DNA from: Paragonimus westermani
Lineage: Eukaryota; Platyhelminthes; Trematoda; Plagiorchiida; Troglotrematidae
Assembly (NCBI GenBank): GCA_008508345.1
Contig: QNGE01003667.1
Span: 1 to 64,000, forward strand
Reading direction: 5' to 3'
DNA: 64,000 bases
Both the position numbers and the translations under genes were made by a program. This document shows positions 18,574 to 31,460 of this stretch, in pieces; positions within the stretch are counted from its first letter, which is position 1; every line of letters begins with the position of its first letter. Under the pieces are notes generated by a model. It saw nothing but the letters and a program-made list of their open reading frames with translations, was not told the origin of the DNA and made no database searches.

Positions 18574-21500
18574 ATAAATACTCGTCACACAAAATTTTGA
18601 GCGGGTGAATTCTGACAAGTAATTCCGACTTACGGCAAAATTCGAGCTAAAATATACGTGAGAGTATGCCAGAAAAATGAGCGGTAATACTATACTCAGC
18701 CGTTGCCACTAACTAACAAAATGTGTGAAGTGGTGTAAAGTTTATGTAAACTGTTACCTCCGAACGAAACCAGTTTGATTTCGCCGGGGCTTACTTATTT
18801 GTGGAACAATGTATTTGAGCATTTGCGCTGAAATCACCCGCTCCATTCAAGGACTTATAAACATAGGCCAAGCATTCTCTTCTCAAGCGATGTAAACATT
18901 TCCGACACCAAAACTTTTAGAAGACTGTGGTGGCCAAACTTCAGAAACTTCGTTACACTCGATGGACATAGACTAAGTTTGCTTTATGAACCTGTGTTAG
19001 TTATATGTAACTTACTGATGCTGGTCTTCCGAAAGTTCCTGAAAAGCAAAACCCTCCAAAGAGTGATGCGAAGTCGTAAATTGTTGATTCTTAGAAAATG
19101 GACGGAACGATACTGGCTAATTCTTGATTTATCGGCTTGACTCTTACAATAGGTAAACTTTTGGGGACACTAACAAGGAAGACGGGAGCTCACCTCTTTT
19201 GATACACATTCTGTGACTCACTGCAATATGGGTTCAAACAAGGATACTTCTGTCTCATAAATCCCCATGGTGAGAAGCAAGAGTTTTCGGGGACGGTAGA
19301 TCAAAGCCGTAAAGATAGTACATAGTAAATTTACTGACGCCTCGACTAGGGACCGCAACGAAAGCTGTGTATGAAACTGACTGAGCGAGATGGCTTTATG
19401 GTATGTACGCGGTTCCGTAAATCACACAACAGTTTGTCCATGTTTAAGCGGACATTTCTCTTCGGCATTCTGTGAGCAACGGGGCACATTTGTACTTGCC
19501 TTGCGTCCCTCGTATCTGTTCACTTTATATCAGTGCCCTTCCTGATCTATTGTAGTTGCTGTCGCAGCTGTTCACAGACGACTGTAGGATGTGTTTACTC
19601 GTAGACACTTCATGGGGACCGGATATCCTGTGAATGTGTCTCTAACCAGCACTGTATCTGATCAATAAATTGACCACTACAAATTAGTGTTAACAAATGT
19701 GCAGTGACCTGAACATTGCCTCAGTTTCAGCCACGTCTGCGTATGCGTCTGCTGTATGCTGTGAATCAGTAGATGGATCGCAGTTTCGTTGTCCGGATAC
19801 CTTCAAGGCCGATAGTCAGTGGTAACAGGCTACCAGAAAATGATTTTTTGATGTGGATAGCTCAGTGTGTTGACCGGTGATACGTTTGGCAAACTTCTCA
19901 CTTCGTTTGTCAAACTGAACCATTATTAGTGTCTAGGTAAACTTGCCGTCCTGAATGAAGCGTGGACATCCTCTTTGATATACGGTTTAAAAGACTTGTC
20001 ATACGGACAAAAGTAAATTGAACTGGGCGTGAGGCCAGCCTTTTACTGACCACCAAGGATAACTGATATTTATCCATCGTGAATTAGCGTGATGTATTCG
20101 CTGTGAATCCTTACGAGATTTTATGCCGGCGCGATAGCAGGACTTTTATGGCTCCTGATGGTGTTGAACAAACGTTGGCCAGATCATTTGGGGACGGAAT
20201 GCGGCTTTTCCTACGCGTAAATCTCAAATGAGCTTAGCTATCAAGGCACATAGCAAGCACTTATTCCTTAGGAGATTTAGAGCGCAATGTTTCTACTCTA
20301 GAGACTGATTTTACGTTTTTTCCTGACGTCCGCTACCCTTTACCTCCTAATTTTTGTTATATACTGCTTGCTTATCATTCACCCCTTTGTCCGCCTTGGT
20401 TCTTGGCCGTTGCCAACTCTTTCCCAATCATCGAGCAAGGCAAGGCGGCTGCTTGACCGAGATTGCCGATTGTTCCACATTTGGCATTAGAGTTGCATGC
20501 AAACAGTGTTGTCAGTATTCTTTGTACGTGATTTTCTGTTGGACTGGAGCACCTGTCTTTGATCCAAAAACTGCGAGTACGACGTTGAAATTGATTAGCG
20601 GAGGTATCTATCACAAAGTATCTTACTAATCCTCTTCACCGCAAAATTGATAACTGGAACTTTTCTCGGCTGGAGTGGGCGATCTATTCCGGCGTTCAGA
20701 CGCGCCGGAATAGGCAGAAGATTACAACACGAATGTCGTGTTGGAAGGTATCAAATAAGACCAATTTTCAATGATGTGTCAAGACGGAACAACAATAAAA
20801 TATTCAAAACATTCGTGGTTTGGCAAACAGATTTGTGTGCGTGGTCGCCCCAAACAATTTAGATCAGAGGCGTTTTAAAGAGCCGTATTCCTGTCGGTAT
20901 TGTTCGTACGAAGAACAAAACTATAGGAATTACAGCCGAAGTGCATACTAGATAAGTAACTGTCGACCATAGGAATTCTACGCAAATCAAGTCGCGAGCA
21001 CTGCGGTTGTCAGCGGATGCAAGACAACGCATGTAACTATTACGTGCAAAGTACATGTTATTGTAAGACGCAAGTACATAAGGTTTCGTGGCGATGGTGT
21101 GCGCGTTCGATTGCAGCTGGATACTGTGTCACATACCGCACTCGTTTCGTTTTACCTTTGGTGATTGATCGGTAAACGTCAAGTGGTGAAAAGAGAGTAG
21201 ACTGCCAGAAATGTTCCCGGTAACATCCTGTGCTGTTTTGGAATGGATGAACGCACGGACACACTGGACAATGTTCAGGTGGAAGGCGTTTGCTAACTCT
21301 GATTGTCCTAATCTGCATCTCATGGTAGTAAACTACATAGGCGAGAGCTGCATCATCTGAACAAACCTGTGGGTTACAAAGTCATCAGCGGCATCCTTCA
21401 CTAGATTCGGTTATTGGATACGAAAGTAGGTTGGCTGAGTGTGGGGGGTATCTAGCTGTGTACGATTTTCATTTTTCAACACAGAACTAAATCGTGCAAC

Positions 21501-24500
21501 GCACCGGTGACTTCTTTAAATAGGCGTGTAAGACTAGTTTTGCCACTGTAATGTATGCTTGTCTTAGTATCGACCAGGGGATTGGAGTCCGTCTGATATG
21601 ACGTTATCTTACCAGTGGTGTTTGCGTTATATCCAGCACCAGGCCACACTGCACGATGTTTGCTAATATATTTAAACAAACTTCTCGATCGTAGAACTCA
21701 CTTAGTAAGAGGTTCGATAGCAAGAAAGTGAGCACACAATCACTGATTGGTGGCAGATAAACTTACTTATTTTTAACATGGTCTTTATTAAGTATCCGAT
21801 TCAGCGTGGTAGCTGGAGACTTTCGCTTGATGAAATGGTAAAGGTGGCTGTTGGCTGTTTTAGCTGTTCTATGACCTAGAAGCAGAAGTTTTAGGAGCAA
21901 ACGTTTCCTCTGGCTATTGGGGTCGTGTGATGGCTTGCCAGATTAACCTTGATATACTTCGTTCTCACTTGGATCGGTATTCATTTCCCCTCGACATATT
22001 AGAAGAAAAATCGGCGGGTCTTCCTACGTCTCACAACTTGCAGCTTTTTAGACGATAAAGCAGATTCCCCACCTGTGTAAGTGGCACAGAACCGTGAAAC
22101 TGAGTATAGTTGATTTCTAGCTTGCGTGCTTTCCCATATATCCATTTTGACATTTATTCAGCGTTTCTTAGAGAATGTGAACCGATTCGTCCCCGGTTGG
22201 CTCGGGACAGACGATAGTGTGGGCTTTACTATGTAGATGTGTATGCAGAATACGCCTAATGTTGAGGACGCTTGGGACGTGTCTCGGAGCACATTCCAAA
22301 AGGGCTAGTAAACAACAAAACCGGCACTGTCTTATCTTCAATCCCACAACACTTGGGAGAAACTAGACGTGTAATTCAACTGGAGAAAGCTTTTCGTATG
22401 TTGTACCGCTCCACCACTAAGCACACTATCTTTTGTTGAGACCGTTGCCACACTCCCTTTGTGTGCAGAATCACTTGGTAGTTCACCTGTCACTACCATG
22501 GTGGTAGCGTGGCTTCCATCCCGTCCATGTCCGCTCACCTAGGTGTTCGGAACCACATCTGACCACCGTTCATCGAATGAGCGACAGCCGCATTCGAAAG
22601 CAGCTGCTGTACGGGTGAATGAAATCTTGTAAACGAAATCCTGGTTGTAAAAACTAAAATACCAGGATGTTATCCGGGTAGTTCTTACGCGTTGTAACGT
22701 TGGTTGTAGATGTTAGGAAGAATTAACGTTGAACCGGACGGTCTGGAGAAATATGGTCCAGACGGGTGTCCGCAAGTCCAGTGGACAATTATTGCGCGGC
22801 CGAGAACGGAAACGCGTGGCACGCAAGGGAGCCATCAATGCCGTAGGTCGTGACGATATGACTATGGTGTTGCGATGTGTGCGGCCGCGAATGCGCTGGT
22901 CGCTTGGTGTTAGTACACCATCAGAGCACTCATATTACACCGTCGGTCAACAGACAACGAGTGCATTAGGGGCAAGTAGGTTATATCACATCAGCCAACG
23001 ACTGCGGTCGCTTAATGTTCACCCGCCACCTTCTTCAAAAACATGGATGTCTGTGGCCTCCTACCTTTCCTTTTCTTCAGCTTTTTTGGTGTACTGTATG
23101 ATGAATGCTTGTCTGTTTTCTTCCAGTCCAACCATGCATTTCTAGTTTACTTCATATTCTTTCTAGAGTGCACTAACATGTACGCCGTTTCATGTACGCC
23201 GTTTTCAATATTTTTTTTTCCAGTGTGTATCTTACCATTGCAGTCTCTGTTTTTCTCAAGTGATAGGGGGTTTAATTTCGAGCTAGTCTATGAATTGGCA
23301 AACTAGAATTCGCCAACACGACAGAAAGGCCTCCTTCACACATCTACTGGTCTTCTTCCTTCTGGCTTACATTAGGTACGTAATGTGTAAGTGGAACCAC
23401 AAGTGGTGCAACGCAAACCAAATTGGCCTTATCCTGGCCTCAAATTTATCTCTTCTGGAATTTGCTTGAGAAAGCTAACACTGGGTCACCTGGACGCAAG
23501 CACTGAACCCAAGCATGAGTGCCAACTTATACACCGCTAGTAATGTTTCCTCTTTGACGATCTCGATCACCTACTTAATGTACCTGCAGCTTCCCCATAC
23601 AGAAAATGTGAAACTGGGGCACAATAATGCTTGAGGGCCTGGCCAACTCTTTGTGGATAAAATCTTCAATGGATACCTCCTCAAAACCAAAAACTTCTTC
23701 AGGTAAAACCTAAATCGTAAGTGACAGGTATCACAAAGAATTACTGATAGTGTTTACCACTACTTCAATGCATAATTGGCTCTCCGTCCCAATTTTAATA
23801 CCCAATAACCAGCCTGCCCCAACGGTTCCTCCCGTTCTATTGTAACATGCAGGCCAGCCGACTCTACTTTGAATGCCTGTGACTTCGCGGACCAACCTTC
23901 GGGCAACGTGGACGCACCAGGGGACGGCGTTCTTCCGAAGTAGGGGTTCGAACAACAGTCCTGGAAAGAGGAACAATACAAACAAGCATGAGCCTAAGGC
24001 CCAACAAGCCATGCACACGACTTACACAAACGAAAGCTAAAACGGCACCGACAACACAGCAGCACACCCCGTTACACAACTCAAATTCAATCCGTGCGCG
24101 CTCGCTGGTTTCGGTTGCGCGTTACACTATCGTCCTTTCCGATTTTGTAGGTGCTTGTTCAATTTGGTCCATACGTTGGCAGTATGTGGATGTGAGCGGT
24201 TGGTGGTGCTTATTGAGAATGAAGATTAAACATGAGAATTACCCGGTTCTCAATCTCAACTTGTTACGCCTCTGCCTATGTGCAGTCGCCTGTCCGTCTG
24301 TCTACCGCGTCATAGGACGACTTAGCGATCCACACTTTTTCGAGTGAAAAGTGCTGACCGAATGGCTTGTCAGCATTGTTCCAAAGTTTTGTTAAACATT
24401 AGCTGCTAAGCTAGCAGCGATAACTACAAATTGCTTACTGACGTTGAGCACGCAGACCGAAGTACTACAAAATTGGATGAAGATGATGCACTTCGCGTAT

Positions 24501-25600
24501 ACTGTACATGAGCCGCATGGGCAATATCTGTTTGGCCAGTGAATGCCGATACCTCTTGTGGAAATCAAGATTTTGTTCAGATCTCTTAATGCTTTTGCTA
24601 AAAAATCTTGCAAACATTGACGATGAACGTTCAATAATTTGATTTATTCAAAATTACGTTATTGGTGAAAAGTGGTTCGTTTCTAGTGCATAAATTAACT
24701 GACTTTCTGCAAAACACTGCCGTTTCACTTGTCACTTTTCCCTTATTTGGAAGAGTAACCGTTTTTATATAACGTGTTCATTCGTCAGTATGTAATCGCA
24801 GATTTTCAGCTCAGTGATATCACCTCCGCACCTTTGGAAATGGTGTTATGGCAACTGCTAACTGGATTATGTGTTATTTCCTCCTCCCTCATATTTACAC
24901 ATATCAATCTAGTTTATTTTTGTTTATTTTGGTTCAGCGTTATTTCACCGATTGTGGCTTTTTATTCTACCGCTCAGTAAACTGTCTCAAGGTCTCCTTT
25001 CATCACCTATCAGGACGTTATTTTGTTGTACGACCTGACTAGGTCTGATGATAACAACAGTTTTCTTTAACGTAAGAAGCTTCGAAATTCAATCTATATC
25101 TTGTCACCCTGTTTAGCATGTCAGTTGTGATGTCCTTCCCCAATTTTCTCTGAATTTTTCAGTGACTATAGCACACTCGTGGCAGGATCACTCGGACTTA
25201 ATTTCATTCATAGCTATTACGGCCATCATTTTAACCTGCCTTATTTTCTCCTAACCATTTTCCCGTATGACTGGTTTCCGTGCTAGTCCTACCATCCTCT
25301 TTGTTTTCAAAGTACGTGTTATTGTGTACTCCAGTCACACACACCGAAAACACTCACGATTATTTGCTTACGCAAGATTCTACAATAAATAAACAATTCT
25401 TCAGCTTGCATACTTTTCAGTTGAATGTTGTTCACTTGTGTTGCAGTTGGATTATGGGTCTTCTGCTAGAGTTGCTCGTACTATTTGTGTAAAATTACCA
25501 CTGTGGTTGTACTTTCCGAGTGCACAAACTGTTTCTGATATGATATCACCTAAGCATCACTCGTGCGTAAATAGTTCGCTTACATAAATTTCACCTCTGT
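18574..25600. other. Long stretch without recognised genes
   Basis: Seven kilobases with many short frames and no motif I can name. The longest frames (22729-23145 plus, 138 codons; 23988-24347 plus, 119 codons) lack codon regularity or domain signs and overlap open frames on other strands. A perfect hairpin at 20684-20713 is listed separately. Promoter and any 5' exon of the cytochrome b561-like gene may lie in the last kilobase. Confidence 0.4.
20684..20713. repeat. Perfect 11-bp hairpin
   Basis: CTATTCCGGCG at 20684-20694 and CGCCGGAATAG at 20703-20713 are exact inverted repeats around an 8-base loop. It is not explained by a gene. It might be an end of a fold-back element or chance. Confidence 0.9.
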
Positions 25601-25614
25601 TTTCCCATGCGCAG

Positions 25615-25825
25615 AGAAATGCTTCATTTAGTTGGCAGCTGCTTGTTGGACTTCATTCCAACTATTACTTTCCTAACGATCGGATGGCTGGCGTTTCCGA
25701 TGGACAATTTATTTGCCTATCACCCTTTCTTCGTTTCGATCGCTATGCTCGTGTTGATGCCCTACGGTGTACGAATTATGGATAGGCATGTGTGTTGGTT
25801 ACCCGTGCGACCGCGTACACAAATG
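25615..25825 (+). CDS. Cytochrome b561-domain protein, exon with TM1-TM2
   Basis: The exon is bounded by an acceptor (a pyrimidine-rich stretch ending TGCGCAG) and a donor (ATG|GTTAGT). The best start is ATG at 25619, four bases after the splice site, with G at -3; the ATG at 25607 lies inside the acceptor. It gives residues 1-69: a membrane segment (about 3-26), then LFAYHPFFVSIAMLVLM. His35 is the first of the four heme-ligand histidines of the family (usual context LFSWHP). Together with the next exon the protein is 219 residues, near the 220-230 of animal CYB561D-type proteins. An upstream coding exon cannot be excluded, because the usual cytosolic N-terminus of about 20 residues is missing. 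Confidence 0.8.
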
Positions 25826-25926
25826 GTTAGTAACAATTATTCATTCCGAAACTGTTATTGTTGTCATACTGAATGTGGTCAGCTTTGTTGGCCTATCTGA
25901 TTTGTTTCCGTTTTATTTAAACTCAG

Positions 25927-26379
25927 ATCAAGTGGCATTGGATCGTACAATGCATAGCATCGATGTTACTCATTTTGGGAGGCGCTGCAATTTATCTGAA
26001 TAAAACCCGTTCCGGAAAGTCGCATTTCACTACTTGGCATGGACTTTGTGGACTACTGACTCTCCTCTACGTTGCTATTCAACTTTTGGCTGGTTTTGTT
26101 TTCCACTGGAAACTCTGGCCGATACGATTGTTGACCCACAACCAGGCCAGTTTATATCATGCCTATTCAGGATTTGGTCTTTTGATTCTATCAACCCTAA
26201 CCATACTGCTTGGTCTACAGTCGAGCTGGGTAGCCAGCAAATTGAGGGGCTTGATACCGCAAGGCTATGAGTGTGTCATAATCGTGCTGAGCGCCATGGT
26301 TTGTTGCAGCATTATACGAATCGCGTTCCAAATACGAAGGTTTAATTTCCGTCGACTGTTCAGTAGAACAAGGAAGTGA
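25927..26379 (+). CDS. Cytochrome b561-domain protein, last exon with TM3-TM6
   Basis: The 101-base phase-0 intron (25826-25926) ends in TTTAAACTCAG. The exon encodes residues 70-219 and a stop. His73 (KWHWIVQ), His107 (TTWHGLCG) and His147 (SLYHAYSGFG) complete the four-histidine set that holds two hemes. Four membrane segments follow in order: about 74-93, 108-128, 146-168 and 186-207. The C-terminus is basic (RRFNFRRLFSRTRK). Family members pass electrons across a membrane, usually from cytosolic ascorbate to an acceptor or ferric iron on the other side; which membrane is used here is unknown. No other gene sits close by. Confidence 0.85.
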   Translation: MKWHWIVQCIASMLLILGGAAIYLNKTRSGKSHFTTWHGLCGLLTLLYVAIQLLAGFVFHWKLWPIRLLTHNQASLYHAYSGFGLLILSTLTILLGLQSSWVASKLRGLIPQGYECVIIVLSAMVCCSIIRIAFQIRRFNFRRLFSRTRK

Positions 26380-27100
26380 AATGGAATTTTATGTTAAGCG
26401 AACAATGTTTTGAACCGTATTGCCTTCATTTGTTTAATTGCATTTATGAACTGCTCCCAATACTTACGACACTTCAGAATACCAAACCGTTCTTTGGAGA
26501 ACCTTGTTATTTTATCTTCAAGCCATGTAAGTTCCAAAATACAGTGCTTTTGCACTGAAGCGGTTCGTTTAAGGGTTTGTACAAAAACCCATTCACAGAT
26601 CTACGTCAACTAGGTTACGAACTACTGCTTGGCTGGACACGTTCGGCCCAGTTTGTCTGAGTTAACGGTGGTTTCTCTGGTTTCATCGCCTTGGTGTTTA
26701 ACTCATTGAACTTCCGTAAAAAGAACTGCTATTCATCTGTACGCCTCCTTAAGTACTCAATCAGACACACGACGCGAGATAATAACAGTTAGTTTTGTCC
26801 AACTAACCATCCAGTTAAGACCATCCAAATTGTGGGAGACTCCAGAAAGGTCGGAAACAGGTTACTGCGTGGCACTATTCAGTAACTTCGACACACACAA
26901 GATTAAGTCAACTTGTCTGAGCAACACGGTTTCAACGTTTCTCAATTATTCCAAACTTGGGCTTCATAGCAGAAGAGTGTCCGAGTTGATTGGATGGTCC
27001 GTGCTGTCAAGATGGCTTTCACCCCTGACGACAACAACAGATATTTCATATTATTTGTCCGTAGCTACTGGTTGGCTCATATGACTGTATTGTCTACTCG
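26380..27100. other. Probable 3' UTR and spacer
   Basis: After the stop at 26379 there is no further recognisable coding sequence on the plus strand. The first few hundred bases are the likely 3' UTR. No canonical AATAAA was clearly placed. Confidence 0.4.
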
Positions 27101-28520
27101 GTTAGGTGTTCAGCCGTTCACCAATGATCACTGTCAAATTCCGCCACTGTCACAACCACCAATGTGAGACAGGCCAGTGAGACGAATGACATTTAACGTA
27201 TGTAGACCGTGCGAGGGCGGCTAATTGACATGTCTGTTTCAGAATACGAAAAATGAAAGCACCCATATTAATTCGCATTCTGTGCCGAAGCAGTAGATGA
27301 AGGCCTGAGGCTACATACCAAGTGATAGAGTTTACCGGGACAAGTTTGCTATGGTTGGTTATGTATGTTGTAGGATCTGTGGAGAATTTACTACAGCATG
27401 TCCAAAATGTAGGTACTCGGCAGAAAATCCGCAGTCTGAACCAATGAACATTCATAGCTCGGATGTGTGTGGAACGTCTGAATAGTTGAATTTTTCCTCC
27501 CCTCACCGGAGCACACCATGGAACTTGTGTGTTAACCGAATCAGGTGAACGAACGGACCAAGGTGGACTTGAGAGCCACATTGGTTAAGATAGGAGGAGG
27601 AGTGGGCAGTCACAAACTTTCGTCCCCCAGGCCACCCACACCTAGACAGGGAACGACTTGGGTTCTCAGTAAAACCTTTTGGCCCGAAGCTCTGTATCCC
27701 AGGATGGCGGGTGGGTCGCAGTGTACTGGAACTAGTGCTTTTTCCGAGAAGAACGTTCCAAATTTCACTCAACCCCTAACCTGGAAGACCAAGACAATGT
27801 GGTTCGTCAGACCCATACCTATTGACCTACCTGCCGTGAGTGACCCTGTCGGTATGGTTATCACACCGTCCATATTAGCCCATAAGGTCATGCAGATGCG
27901 CAGCCGTCACACCGCTTCAAGGTCCAGTCCCGTTGTGGTTCATTTGATGTCGATGCGTACTACATTTCAGAGACTGGAATCCAGGAAAGTAGTGAAATAT
28001 TGAATTGACAATGCCTGCCCTGTTCACCCGATGCTCGTTTTGCACTTTGGGTAACTTTAGGGCTGTTTTACTGTTCAGGCTGGAGTAGGCGCATTCCCCA
28101 ACACGATGGCTGCAGCTGCGTTGGTAGAGTGGATCCCTGTTAACAGCAGACTGTGCTGTTCGGTTGGTAGGTTCTGTTAAGACTAGTTCACGACGCCAGA
28201 CCTTCTGAAATCTTTTCATTGTGTTGCTTATATTTCAGTTGACTTCAGTGACGTCGGTGCCAAGGGCAACTATCACTAGCCGCTATCCTTAGGTCGACAC
28301 ACAGAACATCTCTGAAGTATGAACCCGGCAGCAAAATCCGGAATCCAGGCTATCCGACTTACACAAAGGACACAACACACCGCCGAAACCACAGCCAAAT
28401 GAGCTGGATGTGAGTGGGAGGTGGTGGTGTACGCGCCATTCATGTCGCTTGGCCCCATCGGCCCAATGCGTTGGTCACCACGGGCCGCGAGCGATAACCC
28501 TCGGCTGTTCACACGCTTCT
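27100..28520. other. GC-richer island with overlapping long frames, unidentified
   Basis: Frames of 143 (27150-27581, minus), 152 (27545-28003, plus), 100 (27917-28219, minus) and 78 codons crowd here, and base composition is more G/C-rich than nearby sequence. Such overlap is typical of a GC-richer stretch with few stops, often a transposon 5' region. The RTE-like copy 2 starts about 1 kb downstream in plus orientation, so this may be its 5' part, but I found no motif to prove that. Confidence 0.3.
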
Positions 28521-29439
28521 CTGTAACCGTTTCAACGCTTGAAAGGCAATGCTGCGTTGGGAACCAGCATCCGCCGGTGAGTGAAAATGGACAAAGTTAA
28601 AATACGATACTTCCTTAACGGAATGTGCCATCACGATAATCTTTTCACCAAAAAGTATATAATAAAATGCTACATTCGTGAAAGACAGATTTACAAGTCA
28701 CTAAAATATTGATCGAAACCTAACCATTTTCTCTTAGAATCTGAGACACGTCGTGTTGTTTTTTAAGTTTATCGCGCCATTTATGGACTCTGACGTGATG
28801 TATTGTGACCATGCTGTGAAAACAACATGCATCGCTTGGCATCTCAGTTTTGTGACCTGGTCACTGAACCGTGTCGTTCCACATCCTGTCAATGCGTTTT
28901 ATTTGACCATTCTATCCGTGTCATGATGAAGGCAGCTTGTTACGTTTTCGACACTGGCGTGGACAGCTCGTTCAACAATGTTGTTCAGATTGAGGTGCTT
29001 TTCTCTCTGAAGACCTGTTTCGCCCTAAAATACGATATGCCCAAGATGTGGAGGCTGTTTAGTTTGGGTCGACAAAATATTCGCATCGTACGGGTTCGGG
29101 TTTGATGATTACGAGCCAGGATAACACGTTGATGTATGTGAGTGCTGTTCGAACTGGAGAGGAACGGAGTAGGTGGCCTGGCAAATATGGTGTTTTCTCG
29201 CAACCTGACTTCTTTAAGACTGCCCAGACTGTAAGTGTAAGTGCTTCTGATGGTGGTTTAAAATCGATACTATCATTTCACACAAAACATCGGACTTTTG
29301 GGCCGTGGGATAACATTTGGTCTGTGCGTGCGTTTGTCTGTCTGCTTCGCTCTGTGTTTGTCTGTCCGTCTCACTTTGTCGAGGATGTGTTATGTTGGAT
29401 CACACTCTTCTCACTTCAGTTTTTCAGACCGCAGTCATG

Positions 29440-29673
29440 CACAACTTTATCTAGACATCTGGTGTCAGTTACAAGCACCCTGACTGGCCAACTTGATGAG
29501 GCCCATTCTCGTTTAGGTGACGCTTCTGTGTTGACACCATATCACTCGGATAATAGTGGGAGGCTGCTGCTACTGTTCATCGAGCACAGACTACTTTTAG
29601 CCGGCAGTGGTTTCAGACATCGTGGGAGTCACTGTTATGTTTGGTGCCCCCTTTTCCGAATCTGTGGGTTATA
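29440..29673 (+). pseudogene. APE-type endonuclease fragment of RTE-like copy 2
   Basis: The reading has TGQLDEAHSRLGDASVLTPY followed by HSDNSGRLLLLFIEHRLLLA and FRHRGSHCYVWCP. This is the GDxNAxxGRLxExxxxLGGRFG...NGxRLLxLCxxxxLxLxxTxFxHxxxHxxTW stretch of LINE endonucleases, which nick target DNA. The catalytic GDxN motif itself is degraded. The longer open frame that begins at 29102 is only partly element-derived. Confidence 0.7.
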
Positions 29674-29939
29674 GTTGGTGGGACGGAACACACTCGGATT
29701 CATATCTTGCGTTGGTGGGCTGCTGGTTTGTCCCAACTTCTGCTGGGCAACGACTCCACCGACACCAATGACCGGTTGTTGAGACACTAGTCAGCCAACC
29801 AGCCTGGAGTGCAAGCCTAGGAGTTATAACCCAGAAGATCTAACTAGCTGTTTAGCTCACATTTCACGGTTCGTGGGCTAGGTTCCAGATAAATCCGTAT
29901 AGCCATTAAATGTCAGAAGGAGCATTACCCTTATCGGCT

Positions 29940-30290
29940 CATGTAGCAAGGTTGAGAGAGATCCATAGGAAGCTAAAGCGTTCCCTGATTGCCGATCGTG
30001 AAGCTTGGCTAATGGCGAAATTTAAAAAAATGGAAACCGCGTTTGCCTCAGGTAGTCTGTTCAAGCTTATCCGTAATTCTGGTTCATTGAGTCCGCCTAT
30101 CAGTGAAGCTACCAGCGAGGCAGACAGCACACTAATTCAATAATAAGCCCGGAGCGTTAGAACACCGAGTGGAACCCTGAGGGTCAGTGTGGCTGGCCTC
30201 CTGTTTCTATTGTTTAACCGCCACGAAACTCGCAATGTAGCTCCCTGGTCTGTTGATTGAGGACCACTCACTTGAACTGAGGTCCGCATT
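29940..30290 (+). pseudogene. Linker before reverse transcriptase, RTE-like copy 2
   Basis: HRKLKRSLIADREAWLMAKF and KMETAFASGSLFKLIRNSGS match the copy 1 reading at about 12500-12420 with some 70 percent identity by eye. After a stop the match resumes in another frame (GWPPVS...PPRNSQCSSLVC), corresponding to NWPPASTALPPQTCNAVPWS in copy 1. This ends near 30290. Confidence 0.8.
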
Positions 30291-30889
30291 TACATTTCAG
30301 TTCCCAAACGTAATTTGGATGCTGTCTGATGCAACGCGCCTTTCTCTCTCTCAAACGTTCCATCCCGGCTTGGATGCTATATTCGGGTCCTTGCTGTACA
30401 GCTTCACCCAGTCTATTAGCGCGGAGTCAGGACGAACATGACTGTAGAAAAACACACTGTAATGCCTATTTCCAGCTCGACAAATAAATGAACTGTATGT
30501 GAATATATATCATGAGTTAGTCGCCAAATATAGCCAACTACACGTTGAACGAATGTCCAGTGGTTTAGACCACTTCACGATTACGTGGCCCAGTTTGGTC
30601 AGTTCCGTAGCCGTTGCACTCTGATTGGTTCATCGGGCTATCACGATACCCACGCCCACCTTCACGCCTCATCCTGGCTGGTTCGAATGGAAAAACTTGT
30701 ACGCCAGTGTTTTGTTGATGAACGATTCCATCAGTCGTCACCGATGACCTGATTAGGTTATTTTGATGATGTCTCCTAACACTGTCCCAAATGTTTTCGT
30801 GCCGGCACTTTTCACAGAATGGGGTCAATTGGTAGTTTCTCGTTTTCAAGAAAGAAGTCAGCGACTCTTGTGAAAACTATCATGGTTTA

Positions 30890-31460
30890 GCTTGCTTCCC
30901 GCTATTTCTAGGGTCCTGGCATCCAGTAAGCTTCATCGACTCATTGCAGCTCGGGAGGCAGATATTGGGGAAAAACAGACATGAGGTCTTCTTGAACCAC
31001 TATGCGTCGATTAGCTATTACTCTCCATCCTTTCCTGGGGCAATCGGCCAACGGTTGGTATGTCATTCGACTATAAAGATGCGTTTGGTTCATTGAATCA
31101 GTTTACAGCCTTCGGATCGTCTAAACGCTGGGGTTTACTGACCAAGTATTTTAGTTTACAGTCAGTGTTTTGTTCCCATCCTTCAGCCCAGATTAAGGTT
31201 TACGGTGAACTGTGTGACAGTTTGAACACCAGAAACGGCGTATGTCAAGGCTGTCCGCTTTCACCATTTGTGTTTACTTTCATCAGATGAAACAATGGAG
31301 GACTGTTTGTGGCACTCACAAGGCGTGTACCTCCTAACTTGTGAGTGAATGACTGATCGTAATTATGCTGACGACAGGGTTGTTGTTTTTTGATAACTTT
31401 CAAGTTACACAAACAAATCTAAATGGCTTTTCGCGTTTCCCTAAAACTTACGCAACGTCA
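30890..31460 (+). pseudogene. Reverse transcriptase motifs, RTE-like copy 2
   Basis: SFDYKDAFGSLNQ (catalytic first Asp block, usually FxDxKxAFDSVxR), then VFCSHPSAQIKVYGELCDSL, then TRNGVCQGCPLSPFVFTFIR (usually SGVRQGCPLSPxLFNxxID), and after a shift RNYADDRVVVF with intact YADD at about 31353-31370. Three of the standard palm motifs are thus visible in order. The Asp-to-Gly change in AFDS shows decay. Confidence 0.8.

Noticed and set aside
22729..23145. 138-codon plus frame
   Set aside because: Long but without a recognisable domain, and its second half overlaps another open frame of similar length.
29102..29439. N-terminal half of the 190-codon plus frame
   Set aside because: Only the part after about 29440 matches the LINE endonuclease; the part before shows no motif and was not called as a gene.
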